The translations under genes were made by a program, and so were the position numbers. Shown piece after piece: positions 42,356-50,419 of a DNA stretch of 52,046 nucleotides. Under the pieces are notes generated by a model. It saw only the letters and a program-made list of their open reading frames with translations, ran no database searches and was not told the origin of the DNA. This DNA comes from DATGIQ01 sp035295665 (GTDB lineage: Bacteria > Planctomycetota > Planctomycetia > Gemmatales > Gemmataceae): contig DATGIQ010000016.1 of NCBI GenBank assembly GCA_035295665.1, forward strand, positions 1 to 52,046. The letters run 5' to 3'. Each line of letters starts with the position of its first letter. Position 1 is the stretch's first letter.

Positions 42356-43215
42356 CCAGCTGGCTTACTTCCGCGAGGATCCTTTGCATGCATGTTCGCT
42401 GGGGAATCGGAGCCTGTTTGGCCGTGGGTCTGAGCCTTGCCTTCACGCACGGCCAAGAGAAGAGACCCGAGCCGATCCGTCCAAAGGACGGCCTCACCAA
42501 GCTGTTCAACGGCAAGGATTTGACCGGCGTGTACACCTGGCTGAAAGACACCCACCGCGAAGATCCCCGTAAAGTTTTCACGGTCGCGGATGGGTTGCTA
42601 CACATTTCGGGAGACGGTTATGGCTACATTGCCACGGACAGAGAATACCGAGATTATCATGTAACTGTTGAATACCGATGGGGCAAGCGCACCGATGGCG
42701 GTACAACCGTGCGTAACTCCGGCATTCTCTTGCACGGCGTCGGTCCGGATGGCGGCGCCGGGGGAACCTGGATGTCCTCGATCGAATGCCAACTGGCTCA
42801 GGGCTGCGTCGGCGATCTGATTGTGATTCGCGGGAAGGACGACAACCAGCAAACGATTCCGGTCCAACTGACCAGCGACACAGTCCTAGGCCCCGACCAA
42901 CACCCCCGCTGGAAACAAGGAGGCCAGTCACGTGTCTTCACCAAAGGGCAGCTGTGGTGGTCACTCCACGATCCCGACTTCAAGGAACTGCTCGATACAC
43001 GTGGCAAGCACGATGTCGAGAGTCCAGTGGGTGAGTGGAACCGCGTGGAGTGTCGGTGCGATGGCAAACGGATCACGGTCCAGGTCAACGGAACCACCGT
43101 CAACGAATGCTACGACACGTTCCCCGCCGCCGGCAAGATCTTGCTCCAGTCGGAAGGTTTCGAGCTGTTTGTCCGGAAGTTTGAGTTGCAGCCTCTACGA
43201 CCCTACAAGGAGTAA
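42352..43215 (+). CDS. DUF1080 (3-keto-disaccharide hydrolase-type) protein
   Basis: The 287-residue protein has a signal-like N-terminus (hydrophobic 17-33, GIGACLAVGLSLAFTHG) and a DUF1080 concanavalin-like beta-sandwich. The entry motif is KLFNGKDLTGVYTWL, followed by YGYIATDREYRDYHVTVEYRW, NSGILLHG and EWNRVECRCDG, ending LQSEGFELFVRKFEL. Characterised members hydrolyse or eliminate 3-keto-glycosides. The ATG at 42352 overlaps the lipoprotein stop (ATGA); ATG 42388 after GAGGATC is an alternative giving a shorter signal. It is followed two bases later by a Gfo/Idh gene, the usual partner class. Export of both is predicted. Confidence 0.85.
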   Translation: MTSWLTSARILCMHVRWGIGACLAVGLSLAFTHGQEKRPEPIRPKDGLTKLFNGKDLTGVYTWLKDTHREDPRKVFTVADGLLHISGDGYGYIATDREYRDYHVTVEYRWGKRTDGGTTVRNSGILLHGVGPDGGAGGTWMSSIECQLAQGCVGDLIVIRGKDDNQQTIPVQLTSDTVLGPDQHPRWKQGGQSRVFTKGQLWWSLHDPDFKELLDTRGKHDVESPVGEWNRVECRCDGKRITVQVNGTTVNECYDTFPAAGKILLQSEGFELFVRKFELQPLRPYKE

Positions 43216-43217
43216 TC

Positions 43218-44534
43218 ATGCCCACAACCCGGATCGGTTGCCATCTTTCCCCGTGGACGCGGCGAGAGTTCCTCAAGTCCTCAGCGACGGCCGCGGGCGG
43301 CGCCCTGGTAGCAAGCTTACCGCTCGATTCGTGCATCCATGCGGCCGGCAGCGACCTGTTGCGCGTCGGCCTCATCGGCTGCGGCAGCCGCGGCACCGGG
43401 GCGGCGACGCAGGCGCTCAAGGCCGATCCGAACGTTCGCCTCGTGGCCATGGGCGATGCCTTCAGCGACCGCCTGGAAAAAAGCCTTGCCACCCTGAAGC
43501 AGGATGCCGCGGTGGCCAACAAGGTGGACGTAAAACCCGAGCACCGTTTCGTCGGCTTTGATGCCTACCAGCAGGTCCTGGCCAGCGGCGTCGATGTGGT
43601 GCTCCTGTGTACGCCGCCGCACTTCCGCCCGGCGCACCTCAGCGCGGCCGTCGAGGCGGGCAAGCACATTTTCGCGGAGAAACCGGTCGCGGTCGATGCC
43701 CCCGGCGTTCGCTCCGTATTGGCCAGCTGCGAGCTGGCCAAGAAGAAAAAGCTGTCGCTGGTTTCCGGCCTGTGTCTCCGCTATGATTTTGGTTTTCGGG
43801 AAACGGTTCGCCGCCTCCATGATGGAGCGGTGGGAGAAGTTCGGGTCTTGCAAGCCAACGATCTGCGCGGCTCGAACTGGGCCAAGCCACGCCAGCCGGA
43901 CTGGAGCGACATGCAATGGCAGATGCGCAACTGGTACAATTTCACCTGGCTTTCGGGCGACTTCAACGTCGAGCAGCATGTCCACTTCCTGGATGTCTGT
44001 GCCTGGGTAATGCAGAATGAGTATCCCGTCCGTGCGATCGGAATGGGCGGCCGGCAAGTGCGTACCGGCCCCGAAGCCGGGCACATTTATGATCATTTTG
44101 CCGTGGTCTACGAGTACGCCAACGGCGCCAAGCTCTTCAGCACCTGCCGGCAACAACCCGGCTGCGCCAAGGACATGAGTGCTCATGTGATCGGGAGCAA
44201 GGGCCGGGCTGAACTCTCGGAACGCCGCAAAGGGCTCACGATCCACACGGACAACGATTGGCATTACACCGGACCGACCAACGATATGTACCAGACGGAA
44301 CATGATGAATTGTTCGCCAGCATCCGCTCGGGCAAACCGATCCACAACGGCGACTACATGACCAAGAGCACGTTGCTGGCGATCCTGGGCCGGATGGCCG
44401 CCTACACAGGGCAGGCAATCACCTGGGAGATGGCACTGGCATCGAAGGAAGATCTGAGTCCGCCGGCTTATGAGTGGAATATTCCGCTCGCGGTGCCGCC
44501 GGTGGCGATGCCGGGGAAGACGAAGTTTCTGTGA
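43218..44534 (+). CDS. Tat-exported Gfo/Idh/MocA family oxidoreductase
   Basis: The 438-residue protein begins with a twin-arginine signal (WTRREFLKSSATAAGG), consistent with folding around NAD(P) before export. The dinucleotide-binding loop GLIGCGSRGTG is at 51-61, the catalytic motif EKP at 154-156, and a His motif (EQHVHFLDVCAWVM) follows near 255. Family members oxidise sugars, often at C3, using a tightly held cofactor. AAGGAG precedes the ATG by seven bases. Placement directly after a DUF1080 gene supports a role in making or using 3-keto sugars. The substrate is not known. Confidence 0.87.
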   Translation: MPTTRIGCHLSPWTRREFLKSSATAAGGALVASLPLDSCIHAAGSDLLRVGLIGCGSRGTGAATQALKADPNVRLVAMGDAFSDRLEKSLATLKQDAAVANKVDVKPEHRFVGFDAYQQVLASGVDVVLLCTPPHFRPAHLSAAVEAGKHIFAEKPVAVDAPGVRSVLASCELAKKKKLSLVSGLCLRYDFGFRETVRRLHDGAVGEVRVLQANDLRGSNWAKPRQPDWSDMQWQMRNWYNFTWLSGDFNVEQHVHFLDVCAWVMQNEYPVRAIGMGGRQVRTGPEAGHIYDHFAVVYEYANGAKLFSTCRQQPGCAKDMSAHVIGSKGRAELSERRKGLTIHTDNDWHYTGPTNDMYQTEHDELFASIRSGKPIHNGDYMTKSTLLAILGRMAAYTGQAITWEMALASKEDLSPPAYEWNIPLAVPPVAMPGKTKFL

Positions 44535-44587
44535 TTACGAATTGAAAATCGGTCGGGGAGGACCTGGCATCGGAAGGGTTTCACACC

Positions 44588-46762
44588 ATGCGTTGTCTCA
44601 TCATCGGATTCGTGTATCTTCTCGCCGCCTGGCCGGCGTGGATGGGACCGGGGCTACTTCGGGCACAGGAAAAGCTATCGGTGCTTCCGGCTGCCGAGGA
44701 ACCCGAGCCGCGGAAGATGCTCTACCGTTACCTGTTGGCCCAGGCCCAGAAACAGTTCGATGCTCGCCGGGCCGCCATCGCTACACTCAAGACACCGGCC
44801 GACATCCAGAAGCGACAACAGCAGATCAAGACCCGTTTCCTCGAAGCGCTGGGCGGCTTTCCCGAAAGGACGCCGCTCCATGCCCGGACGGTCGGTACTC
44901 AGCAGCGAGATGGCTATCGGATTGAAAAGGTGATCTTCGAGAGCCGGCCTCAGCATCATGTGACGGCCACGCTGTATTTGCCTGACGGAACACCTCCTTT
45001 CCCAGGTGTCTTGATGCCGATCGGCCACAGTCCCAATGGCAAGGCCGCCGAGACCACACAGCGCGGCGCCATCCTGCTGGCTCGCAACGGCCTGGCTGCG
45101 CTGGCGTATGATCCCATTGGCCAGGGCGAACGGTGGCAACTCCTGGACCGCCAGGGCAAGCCTACCCTGGGAAACAGCACCACCGAGCACACCCTGGCTG
45201 GCATCGGGGCACTGCTTAATGGACAGAATACGGCCACGTACCGGATCTGGGACGGCATCCGCAGTCTGGATTATCTGACCTCGCGCCCGGAAATCGATCC
45301 GCAGCGGATCGGCTGCACCGGCTGCTCGGGGGGCGGCACGTTGACTTCGTACCTGATGGCGCTGGACGACCGAATCACCGTGGCCGCCCCGAGCTGCTAT
45401 CTCACCTCGCTGGAACGACTGTTTGCGACCATCGGGCCCCAGGATGCCGAGCAGAACATCACCGGCCAGGTTGCGTTCGGGATGGACCACGCCGATTACA
45501 TCACCCTACATGCTCCGCGGCCGACGCTGATCTGTGCCGCGACCCACGACTTCTTCGATATCCAGGGGACCTGGACCACGTTCCGCGAAGCCAAACGGAT
45601 TTATGGACTGTTGGGCCACAGCGAACGAATGGACCTGGTCGAAGCAGATTCCGGACATGGGTTCTCCCGGCCGCATCGCGAAGCGATGGTGCGGTGGATG
45701 CGCCGCTGGCTGCTCGGTAAGGACGATGCTCCGGTCGAATCGGACTTCCCGATTGCCGCGGATGCCGATCTGCAATGTACCCGCAGTGGCCAGGTCCTGG
45801 AGGAATTCAAAGGCAAGTCGGTCTTCACTCTCAACGCGGAAAAGGCCCAGGAGTTGGCCACGCAGCGGAACACGGCCCCGAGCGCTCTGGCACAGCCTCC
45901 TGACCGTGCCCCAACAGCGGAACTACTCAAGAATGTGGCCCGCTTGATCGCTGTCCCACTACCCGTCTCCGCGGCCAAGCGCAAAGATCTGGGAAGCCTG
46001 CAACGTGCTGGCTACCGCATCGACAAGGTAATGTTTACGACCGAACCGGGCATCACCGTTCCGGGTTTGCTGTGTGTGACACGCCCGGAGTCTTCGAAGG
46101 GCGGGCCCCGCCCCCTGGTGCTCTATTTCCAGGACAAGGGCATGGCAGCCGATGCGGGTCCCGGGGGCGCCCTGGAGAAACTCGTCCAGAGTGGCCAGCG
46201 CGTTCTGGCCCTGGACTTGCGTGGGTTTGGCGAGACTGCCCCGGGAACTCCCGCCGCCGGCCGGCCCAACTACCTCGGCGTCGATTTCAAGGAGGCCTTT
46301 CTCGGGCTGCACCTGGACCGGCCTTTGCTGGGTCAGCGCGTTCAGGATATCCTGTCCATCGTGGAGACCCTCGCCGCCGATACGCCGGAAGGGTTTCACG
46401 TCCTGGCCCACGGCAAGACCGGGCCGATCGCGCTGCACGCCGCGGCCCTCGATCGGCGGATCCAACAGCTGACGCTGGAGCAAGCGCTCGTTTCCTGGTC
46501 GAACGTGGTACACACGCCCATCAGTCACGACCAGCTCGCCAGCGTCGTCCCCGGCGTTCTCAAGTCGTACGATCTGCCGGAGCTGGCCGCCACGTTGGCT
46601 CCTCGTCCCCTGACGATCCGCCGAAGCGTGGATGCCGCGGGCCAGCCGTTGACTCCGGCAGGTCTGGAAAGCGTGTATGCCCCCGTTCGGTCGGCTTACC
46701 ACCGCCTCCAGGCCGACGGCCATCTGGTTCTGGAAACAGGAGCTTCGGCAGCCGAGCGTTAA
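44588..46762 (+). CDS. Exported tandem alpha/beta hydrolase (acetylxylan-esterase-like)
   Basis: The 724-residue protein has a signal peptide (1-26) and two alpha/beta hydrolase domains. The first (about 95-375) has the nucleophile Ser247 in GCTGCSGGG, an acid at Asp321 or Asp324 (THDFFD) and His357 (DSGHGF), and resembles acetylxylan-esterase-like dienelactone-type enzymes. The second (about 470-715) keeps the fold (LYFQDKGMA, LDLRGFGET), but its nucleophile elbow reads HGKTG with Lys610 in the Ser position, so it is probably inactive. A role in deacylating glycans is inferred from the first domain and neighbours. It lies 53 bases after the Gfo/Idh gene and 27 before the isomerase gene. Confidence 0.82.
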   Translation: MRCLIIGFVYLLAAWPAWMGPGLLRAQEKLSVLPAAEEPEPRKMLYRYLLAQAQKQFDARRAAIATLKTPADIQKRQQQIKTRFLEALGGFPERTPLHARTVGTQQRDGYRIEKVIFESRPQHHVTATLYLPDGTPPFPGVLMPIGHSPNGKAAETTQRGAILLARNGLAALAYDPIGQGERWQLLDRQGKPTLGNSTTEHTLAGIGALLNGQNTATYRIWDGIRSLDYLTSRPEIDPQRIGCTGCSGGGTLTSYLMALDDRITVAAPSCYLTSLERLFATIGPQDAEQNITGQVAFGMDHADYITLHAPRPTLICAATHDFFDIQGTWTTFREAKRIYGLLGHSERMDLVEADSGHGFSRPHREAMVRWMRRWLLGKDDAPVESDFPIAADADLQCTRSGQVLEEFKGKSVFTLNAEKAQELATQRNTAPSALAQPPDRAPTAELLKNVARLIAVPLPVSAAKRKDLGSLQRAGYRIDKVMFTTEPGITVPGLLCVTRPESSKGGPRPLVLYFQDKGMAADAGPGGALEKLVQSGQRVLALDLRGFGETAPGTPAAGRPNYLGVDFKEAFLGLHLDRPLLGQRVQDILSIVETLAADTPEGFHVLAHGKTGPIALHAAALDRRIQQLTLEQALVSWSNVVHTPISHDQLASVVPGVLKSYDLPELAATLAPRPLTIRRSVDAAGQPLTPAGLESVYAPVRSAYHRLQADGHLVLETGASAAER

Positions 46763-46789
46763 CCTTGCAGCCACCGAGAGGAGAAAACC

Positions 46790-47725
46790 ATGTTCACCCG
46801 TGGAATTGATCGCCGGCGGTTTTTGCAAGTGGGAACCGTTGCGTGCATGGGGCTGGCTGCGCCGGCCGTGGCACGGTCAGGAGACCGTGCTGCCGCGGCA
46901 TCCGGCAAGCCCACGCAGTTCCAAATCGCCTGTATGACGCTCCCCTATGCCGCCTTTCCGCTGATGCGGGCGCTGACGGGCCTGCAAACGGCGGGCTATC
47001 GGTTCGTGGCCTGGGGCACCAATCACAAGGAAAACGGCGGCAAACCGACACCCGTCTTGGCCGGCGACGCACCACCCGATCAAGCGAAAGAGCTGGCCAA
47101 GCGCTGCCGCGGTCTGGGATTGGAACCGGTCATGATGTTTGGTCCGCCGCCGGAAAATCCCGAGGCACTCGAGCAGCGCATCCGTCAGGCCGCCGCGGCA
47201 GGGATTGGTCAAGTGCTCACGATGGGAAATACGAAGGGCAACGATCCCAAAGTCTGGGTCCGCAACTTCAAGGAGCTGGGACCGATCGCCCGGGATCACG
47301 GTGTAACCATCGTCGTCAAGCAGCACGGTGGCAACACCGGCACCGGGGCTGAGCTGGTCGAGATCATCCGCGAAGTCCATGACGATGGCGTCAAGATCAG
47401 CTACGATGCCGGCAACGTCATGGACTACCACAAGATCGACCCATTGCCCGATATCCGCAAGTGTGCCGGCGAGGTCCGAAGTTTTTGCATCAAGGACCAT
47501 CGCCAGTTTCCACGGGACGAGGATTGCGGCCCCGGTTTCGGGGAGATCGATCATTACAAGCTGCTCGCCCCGGTCGCCTTCACGGGCCGGGTGATGCCGC
47601 TCTGCTGCGAGAACATCTTTGCCCCGGTCGTCCCCCGGCCAACCGATCCGGAGGGCATCGATGCCCTGGCCAAGCGGGCACGGGAGTTCTTGACCGTGGT
47701 GATCGCGGGGTTGCAGACACGTTGA
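46790..47725 (+). CDS. Tat-exported sugar phosphate isomerase/epimerase-like TIM barrel
   Basis: The 311-residue protein has a twin-arginine signal (IDRRRFLQVGTVACMGLAAPA) and a xylose-isomerase-like barrel: FQIACMTLPYAAFPL, YRFVAWGTNHKENGG, GLEPVMMFGPP, VVKQHGGNTGTGAELVEII, VKISYDAGNVMDYH and IKDHRQFP. Asp, Glu and His residues at strand ends fit metal sites of the family. The annotation 'sugar phosphate isomerase' is generic. Similar barrels act as hydratases or epimerases of 3-keto sugar intermediates in bacterial glycan pathways. AGGAGA precedes the ATG. The stop codon overlaps the complex inverted repeat at 47724. Confidence 0.82.
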   Translation: MFTRGIDRRRFLQVGTVACMGLAAPAVARSGDRAAAASGKPTQFQIACMTLPYAAFPLMRALTGLQTAGYRFVAWGTNHKENGGKPTPVLAGDAPPDQAKELAKRCRGLGLEPVMMFGPPPENPEALEQRIRQAAAAGIGQVLTMGNTKGNDPKVWVRNFKELGPIARDHGVTIVVKQHGGNTGTGAELVEIIREVHDDGVKISYDAGNVMDYHKIDPLPDIRKCAGEVRSFCIKDHRQFPRDEDCGPGFGEIDHYKLLAPVAFTGRVMPLCCENIFAPVVPRPTDPEGIDALAKRAREFLTVVIAGLQTR

Positions 47726-47776
47726 GAGACGAGCCCCGACCGTCAGGGATGCCGACGGTCTCTCGCGGTCGGGGCT
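47724..47776. promoter_or_regulatory. Interleaved inverted repeats before the GH38 gene
   Basis: GAGAGAC (47724-47730) matches GTCTCTC (47758-47764), and AGCCCCGACCG (47732-47742) matches CGGTCGGGGCT (47766-47776), so the two stems cross. A third hairpin, GACCGTC/GACGGTC with a 9-base loop (47738-47760), is also possible. The element overlaps the isomerase stop codon and ends 26 bases before the GH38 start. Competing folds suggest attenuation or a 3'-end structure; a dispersed repeat is an alternative. Function is inferred. Confidence 0.45.
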
Positions 47777-47802
47777 GGTAAGAATCTCCAAGGATGCGAC
47801 GG

Positions 47803-50406
47803 ATGAATATGCTTGGCACGGTTCTCCTGGGCGCGATCCTCTCCGTTAGCGCGGAGCAGGCTGCCGATCCTTCGGAAACCTCGCCCCAGCCGACCTTCTG
47901 GATCATCCCGCACACGCACTGGGAAGGAGCCGTCTTCAAAACGCGCGAGCAGTACCTGGAAATGGGCCTGCCGCATCTCCTCAAGGCGCTCCGTCTCCTG
48001 AAGACGCAGCCCAACTACCGCTTCGTTCTCGACCAGGTCGCCTACGTCAAGCCGTTCCTGGAACGCTATCCCGAAGAAGAAGCCGACTTCCGCCGATTCG
48101 TGGCCGAGGGCCGGCTCCAGCTCGTTCTGGGGATGGATATCATGCCCGATGTCAACATGCCCGGAGGCGAGACGTTCATCCGCCAGGTCCAGTATGGCAA
48201 GGGATACTACCGCAAGAAGTTCGGCGTCGATGTCACCGCCGGCTGGCTAATTGACACGTTTGGCCATCATGCCCAGATGCCGCAGTTACTCACCCGCTCT
48301 GGGTATCGGTCGTTTTGGTTTTCGCGCGGCGTGCCGAGACCCGATTTTCCGTCGGAATTCCTGTGGGAAGGGATCGACGGCACACGCATTCCCGCCTTTT
48401 GGCTCCCCTACAGCTACGGGCTGCTCTACCGTTCGCCCCGAGACTTGTCGCGCTTTGGTGCGTTCATGAAGAGGCGGTTCGAGATGCTGACGCCGAATGC
48501 GCGCGGAACCGACCGGGTCGGCCTCTCCGGCGTGGATGTCTCCGAGCCGGAAGAACACCTTGCTCCGCTGGTGGAGGCGTATAACCGGCAAAAGGATCGG
48601 CCCTTGACTCTGCGATTGGCTGTGCCCGACGATTTTGAACGGGTCGTCACTCAGCGCAAGGATTGGCCCGTATTTCAGGGAGAACTGAACCCGATTTTCC
48701 AGGGAACCTACAGCAGCCGGATCGAATTGAAACAGCAGATGCGAAGCATGGAACAGCTGCTCACAACCGCCGAAAAGCTAGACGCCCTGGCACGCTGGCT
48801 CGGAATTCCAGGCGACGACCAGGCACTGTGGCAAGCGTGGGAGCCGGTGCTGTTCAATTTGACCCATGACCTGGCATCGGGGGTCATGACGGATCACGTC
48901 TACGAAGACACAGGTCGCAGCTATCAGTTTGCCGAGCGCCTGGCACGAGAGCGCATCGAAACAAAATGGGCCGCGTTCGCCGACCGAATCGACACCCGCG
49001 GCGAAGGAATTCCCGTGGTCGTGTTCAATACGCTGGGCTGGCCACGGACCGAGGTCGCCGACGTGAAGGTCGGTTTCCCCGATCCGGGCGTGGCGAGCGC
49101 CGTCGTCACCGATTCGACCGGGCAAGCCGTGCCGGTCCAGATCAGCGAAGCGATACACGATGGTGATGGGAGTCTGAGGACGGTTCGGCTCGCTTTCCTG
49201 GCGCGGAATGTGCCCGCCCTGGGCTATCACATCTACCACGTCGTGGCCAAGCAAACCGCCGGCCCAGCTCCGCCGAAAGCCGAGACCGACGATACGCTGG
49301 AGAACGAGTTTTATCGGCTCACCGTGGATCCGTTGACGGGCGCGATCACCAGCCTCATGGCCAAGGCCGACAACTGGGAGGTCGTGAGCAGCCCGGCCAA
49401 CATCGTCGTGCGGCAGCCGGATCATGGCGACCTGTGGGAGCTGTACCAGGGTCTGGACGGAGGCAGCAAGATTGCCATGACCCGCAAGCAGCCGATCCCG
49501 CGTCCGGGCCAGGCCCTCTTCAGCTCCGAGTTTCAAGCGAAGCCCGGCACCATCCTCCGAGGACCGGTCTTCTCCGAATTCCGGGTCGCGCATCCCTTGG
49601 GCAACGGCACCTTCACGACGTCCGTTCGGCTCACGGCCGGCCTGCGCCGTATCGATCTACGCACCACGCTCGTCAATCAGGAGAAGTTTGTTCGCTACCA
49701 AGCATTGTTCCCGACCACGATCCGCGCGGGCAAGAGCTTCCACGCCATTCCCTTCGGTGCGATGGAACGGCCGGCCGGGATCGAGTTTGCGGCCCAGGAT
49801 TGGGTCGATTATGGCGACGGCCGGCGCGGACTGGCTCTACTCAACCACGGTTTACCGGGAAATGTTCAGACGGACGGGACCCTGATGCTCTCTCTGCTGC
49901 GGTCGCATACGCTGGGGGCCTATGGTTTCGGCGGCGGCTACGAGCCGGGCATGTCGTCCGATTCGGGGCTCCAGTTGGGAAAAGAGCGAACGTTGCAGTA
50001 TAGCCTTGTTCCCCACGGCGGCGATTGGCGTGAGGCCGGCGTTTATCGGGATGGCTTGGAATTCAATCATCCCCTGATTTGCGCAAAGATTCGGCCGCAC
50101 GATGGTCCTCTGCCCAAACGCTGGGGACTGGTGGAGGTTTCCCATCCCAATGTGGTGATTTCAGCGCTCAAACCGGGACCCGACGGCACGACGGTAGTGC
50201 GGGTGTACGAAGCGACCGGTCGAGCGGCCACCGATGTGAAGCTCACGGTCCGGGCGAAAGTGTTGTCGGCACGGGAGTGCAACCTCCTGGAGGATCTCGG
50301 ACAAGAAATGAAAACCGAAGCAAACACCCTGCACTTCGATCTGCCCGCGTTCACGATCAAGACGTTTGCCCTGAAGCTGGAGCCGGCATCGGCGAACTCC
50401 CGTTAG
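47803..50406 (+). CDS. Exported GH38 alpha-mannosidase-like glycoside hydrolase
   Basis: The 867-residue protein has a short signal (MNMLGTVLLGAILSVSA) and a GH38 catalytic barrel (about 30-370). The zinc site begins IPHTHWEG with His37 and His39, where many members have HxHxD; here Glu41 replaces the Asp. The nucleophile is Asp151 in WLIDTFGHHAQMPQ, and a further ligand is in LTHDLASG. The beta-sandwich domains (from about 400) complete the family length. It should release mannose from alpha-mannosides outside the cytoplasm. ATG 47803 is preferred because AAGGA lies eight bases before it; ATG 47794 is an alternative. It ends the DUF1080-Gfo/Idh-esterase-isomerase series. Confidence 0.85.
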   Translation: MNMLGTVLLGAILSVSAEQAADPSETSPQPTFWIIPHTHWEGAVFKTREQYLEMGLPHLLKALRLLKTQPNYRFVLDQVAYVKPFLERYPEEEADFRRFVAEGRLQLVLGMDIMPDVNMPGGETFIRQVQYGKGYYRKKFGVDVTAGWLIDTFGHHAQMPQLLTRSGYRSFWFSRGVPRPDFPSEFLWEGIDGTRIPAFWLPYSYGLLYRSPRDLSRFGAFMKRRFEMLTPNARGTDRVGLSGVDVSEPEEHLAPLVEAYNRQKDRPLTLRLAVPDDFERVVTQRKDWPVFQGELNPIFQGTYSSRIELKQQMRSMEQLLTTAEKLDALARWLGIPGDDQALWQAWEPVLFNLTHDLASGVMTDHVYEDTGRSYQFAERLARERIETKWAAFADRIDTRGEGIPVVVFNTLGWPRTEVADVKVGFPDPGVASAVVTDSTGQAVPVQISEAIHDGDGSLRTVRLAFLARNVPALGYHIYHVVAKQTAGPAPPKAETDDTLENEFYRLTVDPLTGAITSLMAKADNWEVVSSPANIVVRQPDHGDLWELYQGLDGGSKIAMTRKQPIPRPGQALFSSEFQAKPGTILRGPVFSEFRVAHPLGNGTFTTSVRLTAGLRRIDLRTTLVNQEKFVRYQALFPTTIRAGKSFHAIPFGAMERPAGIEFAAQDWVDYGDGRRGLALLNHGLPGNVQTDGTLMLSLLRSHTLGAYGFGGGYEPGMSSDSGLQLGKERTLQYSLVPHGGDWREAGVYRDGLEFNHPLICAKIRPHDGPLPKRWGLVEVSHPNVVISALKPGPDGTTVVRVYEATGRAATDVKLTVRAKVLSARECNLLEDLGQEMKTEANTLHFDLPAFTIKTFALKLEPASANSR

Positions 50407-50419
50407 GCAGCCGTCCTGG

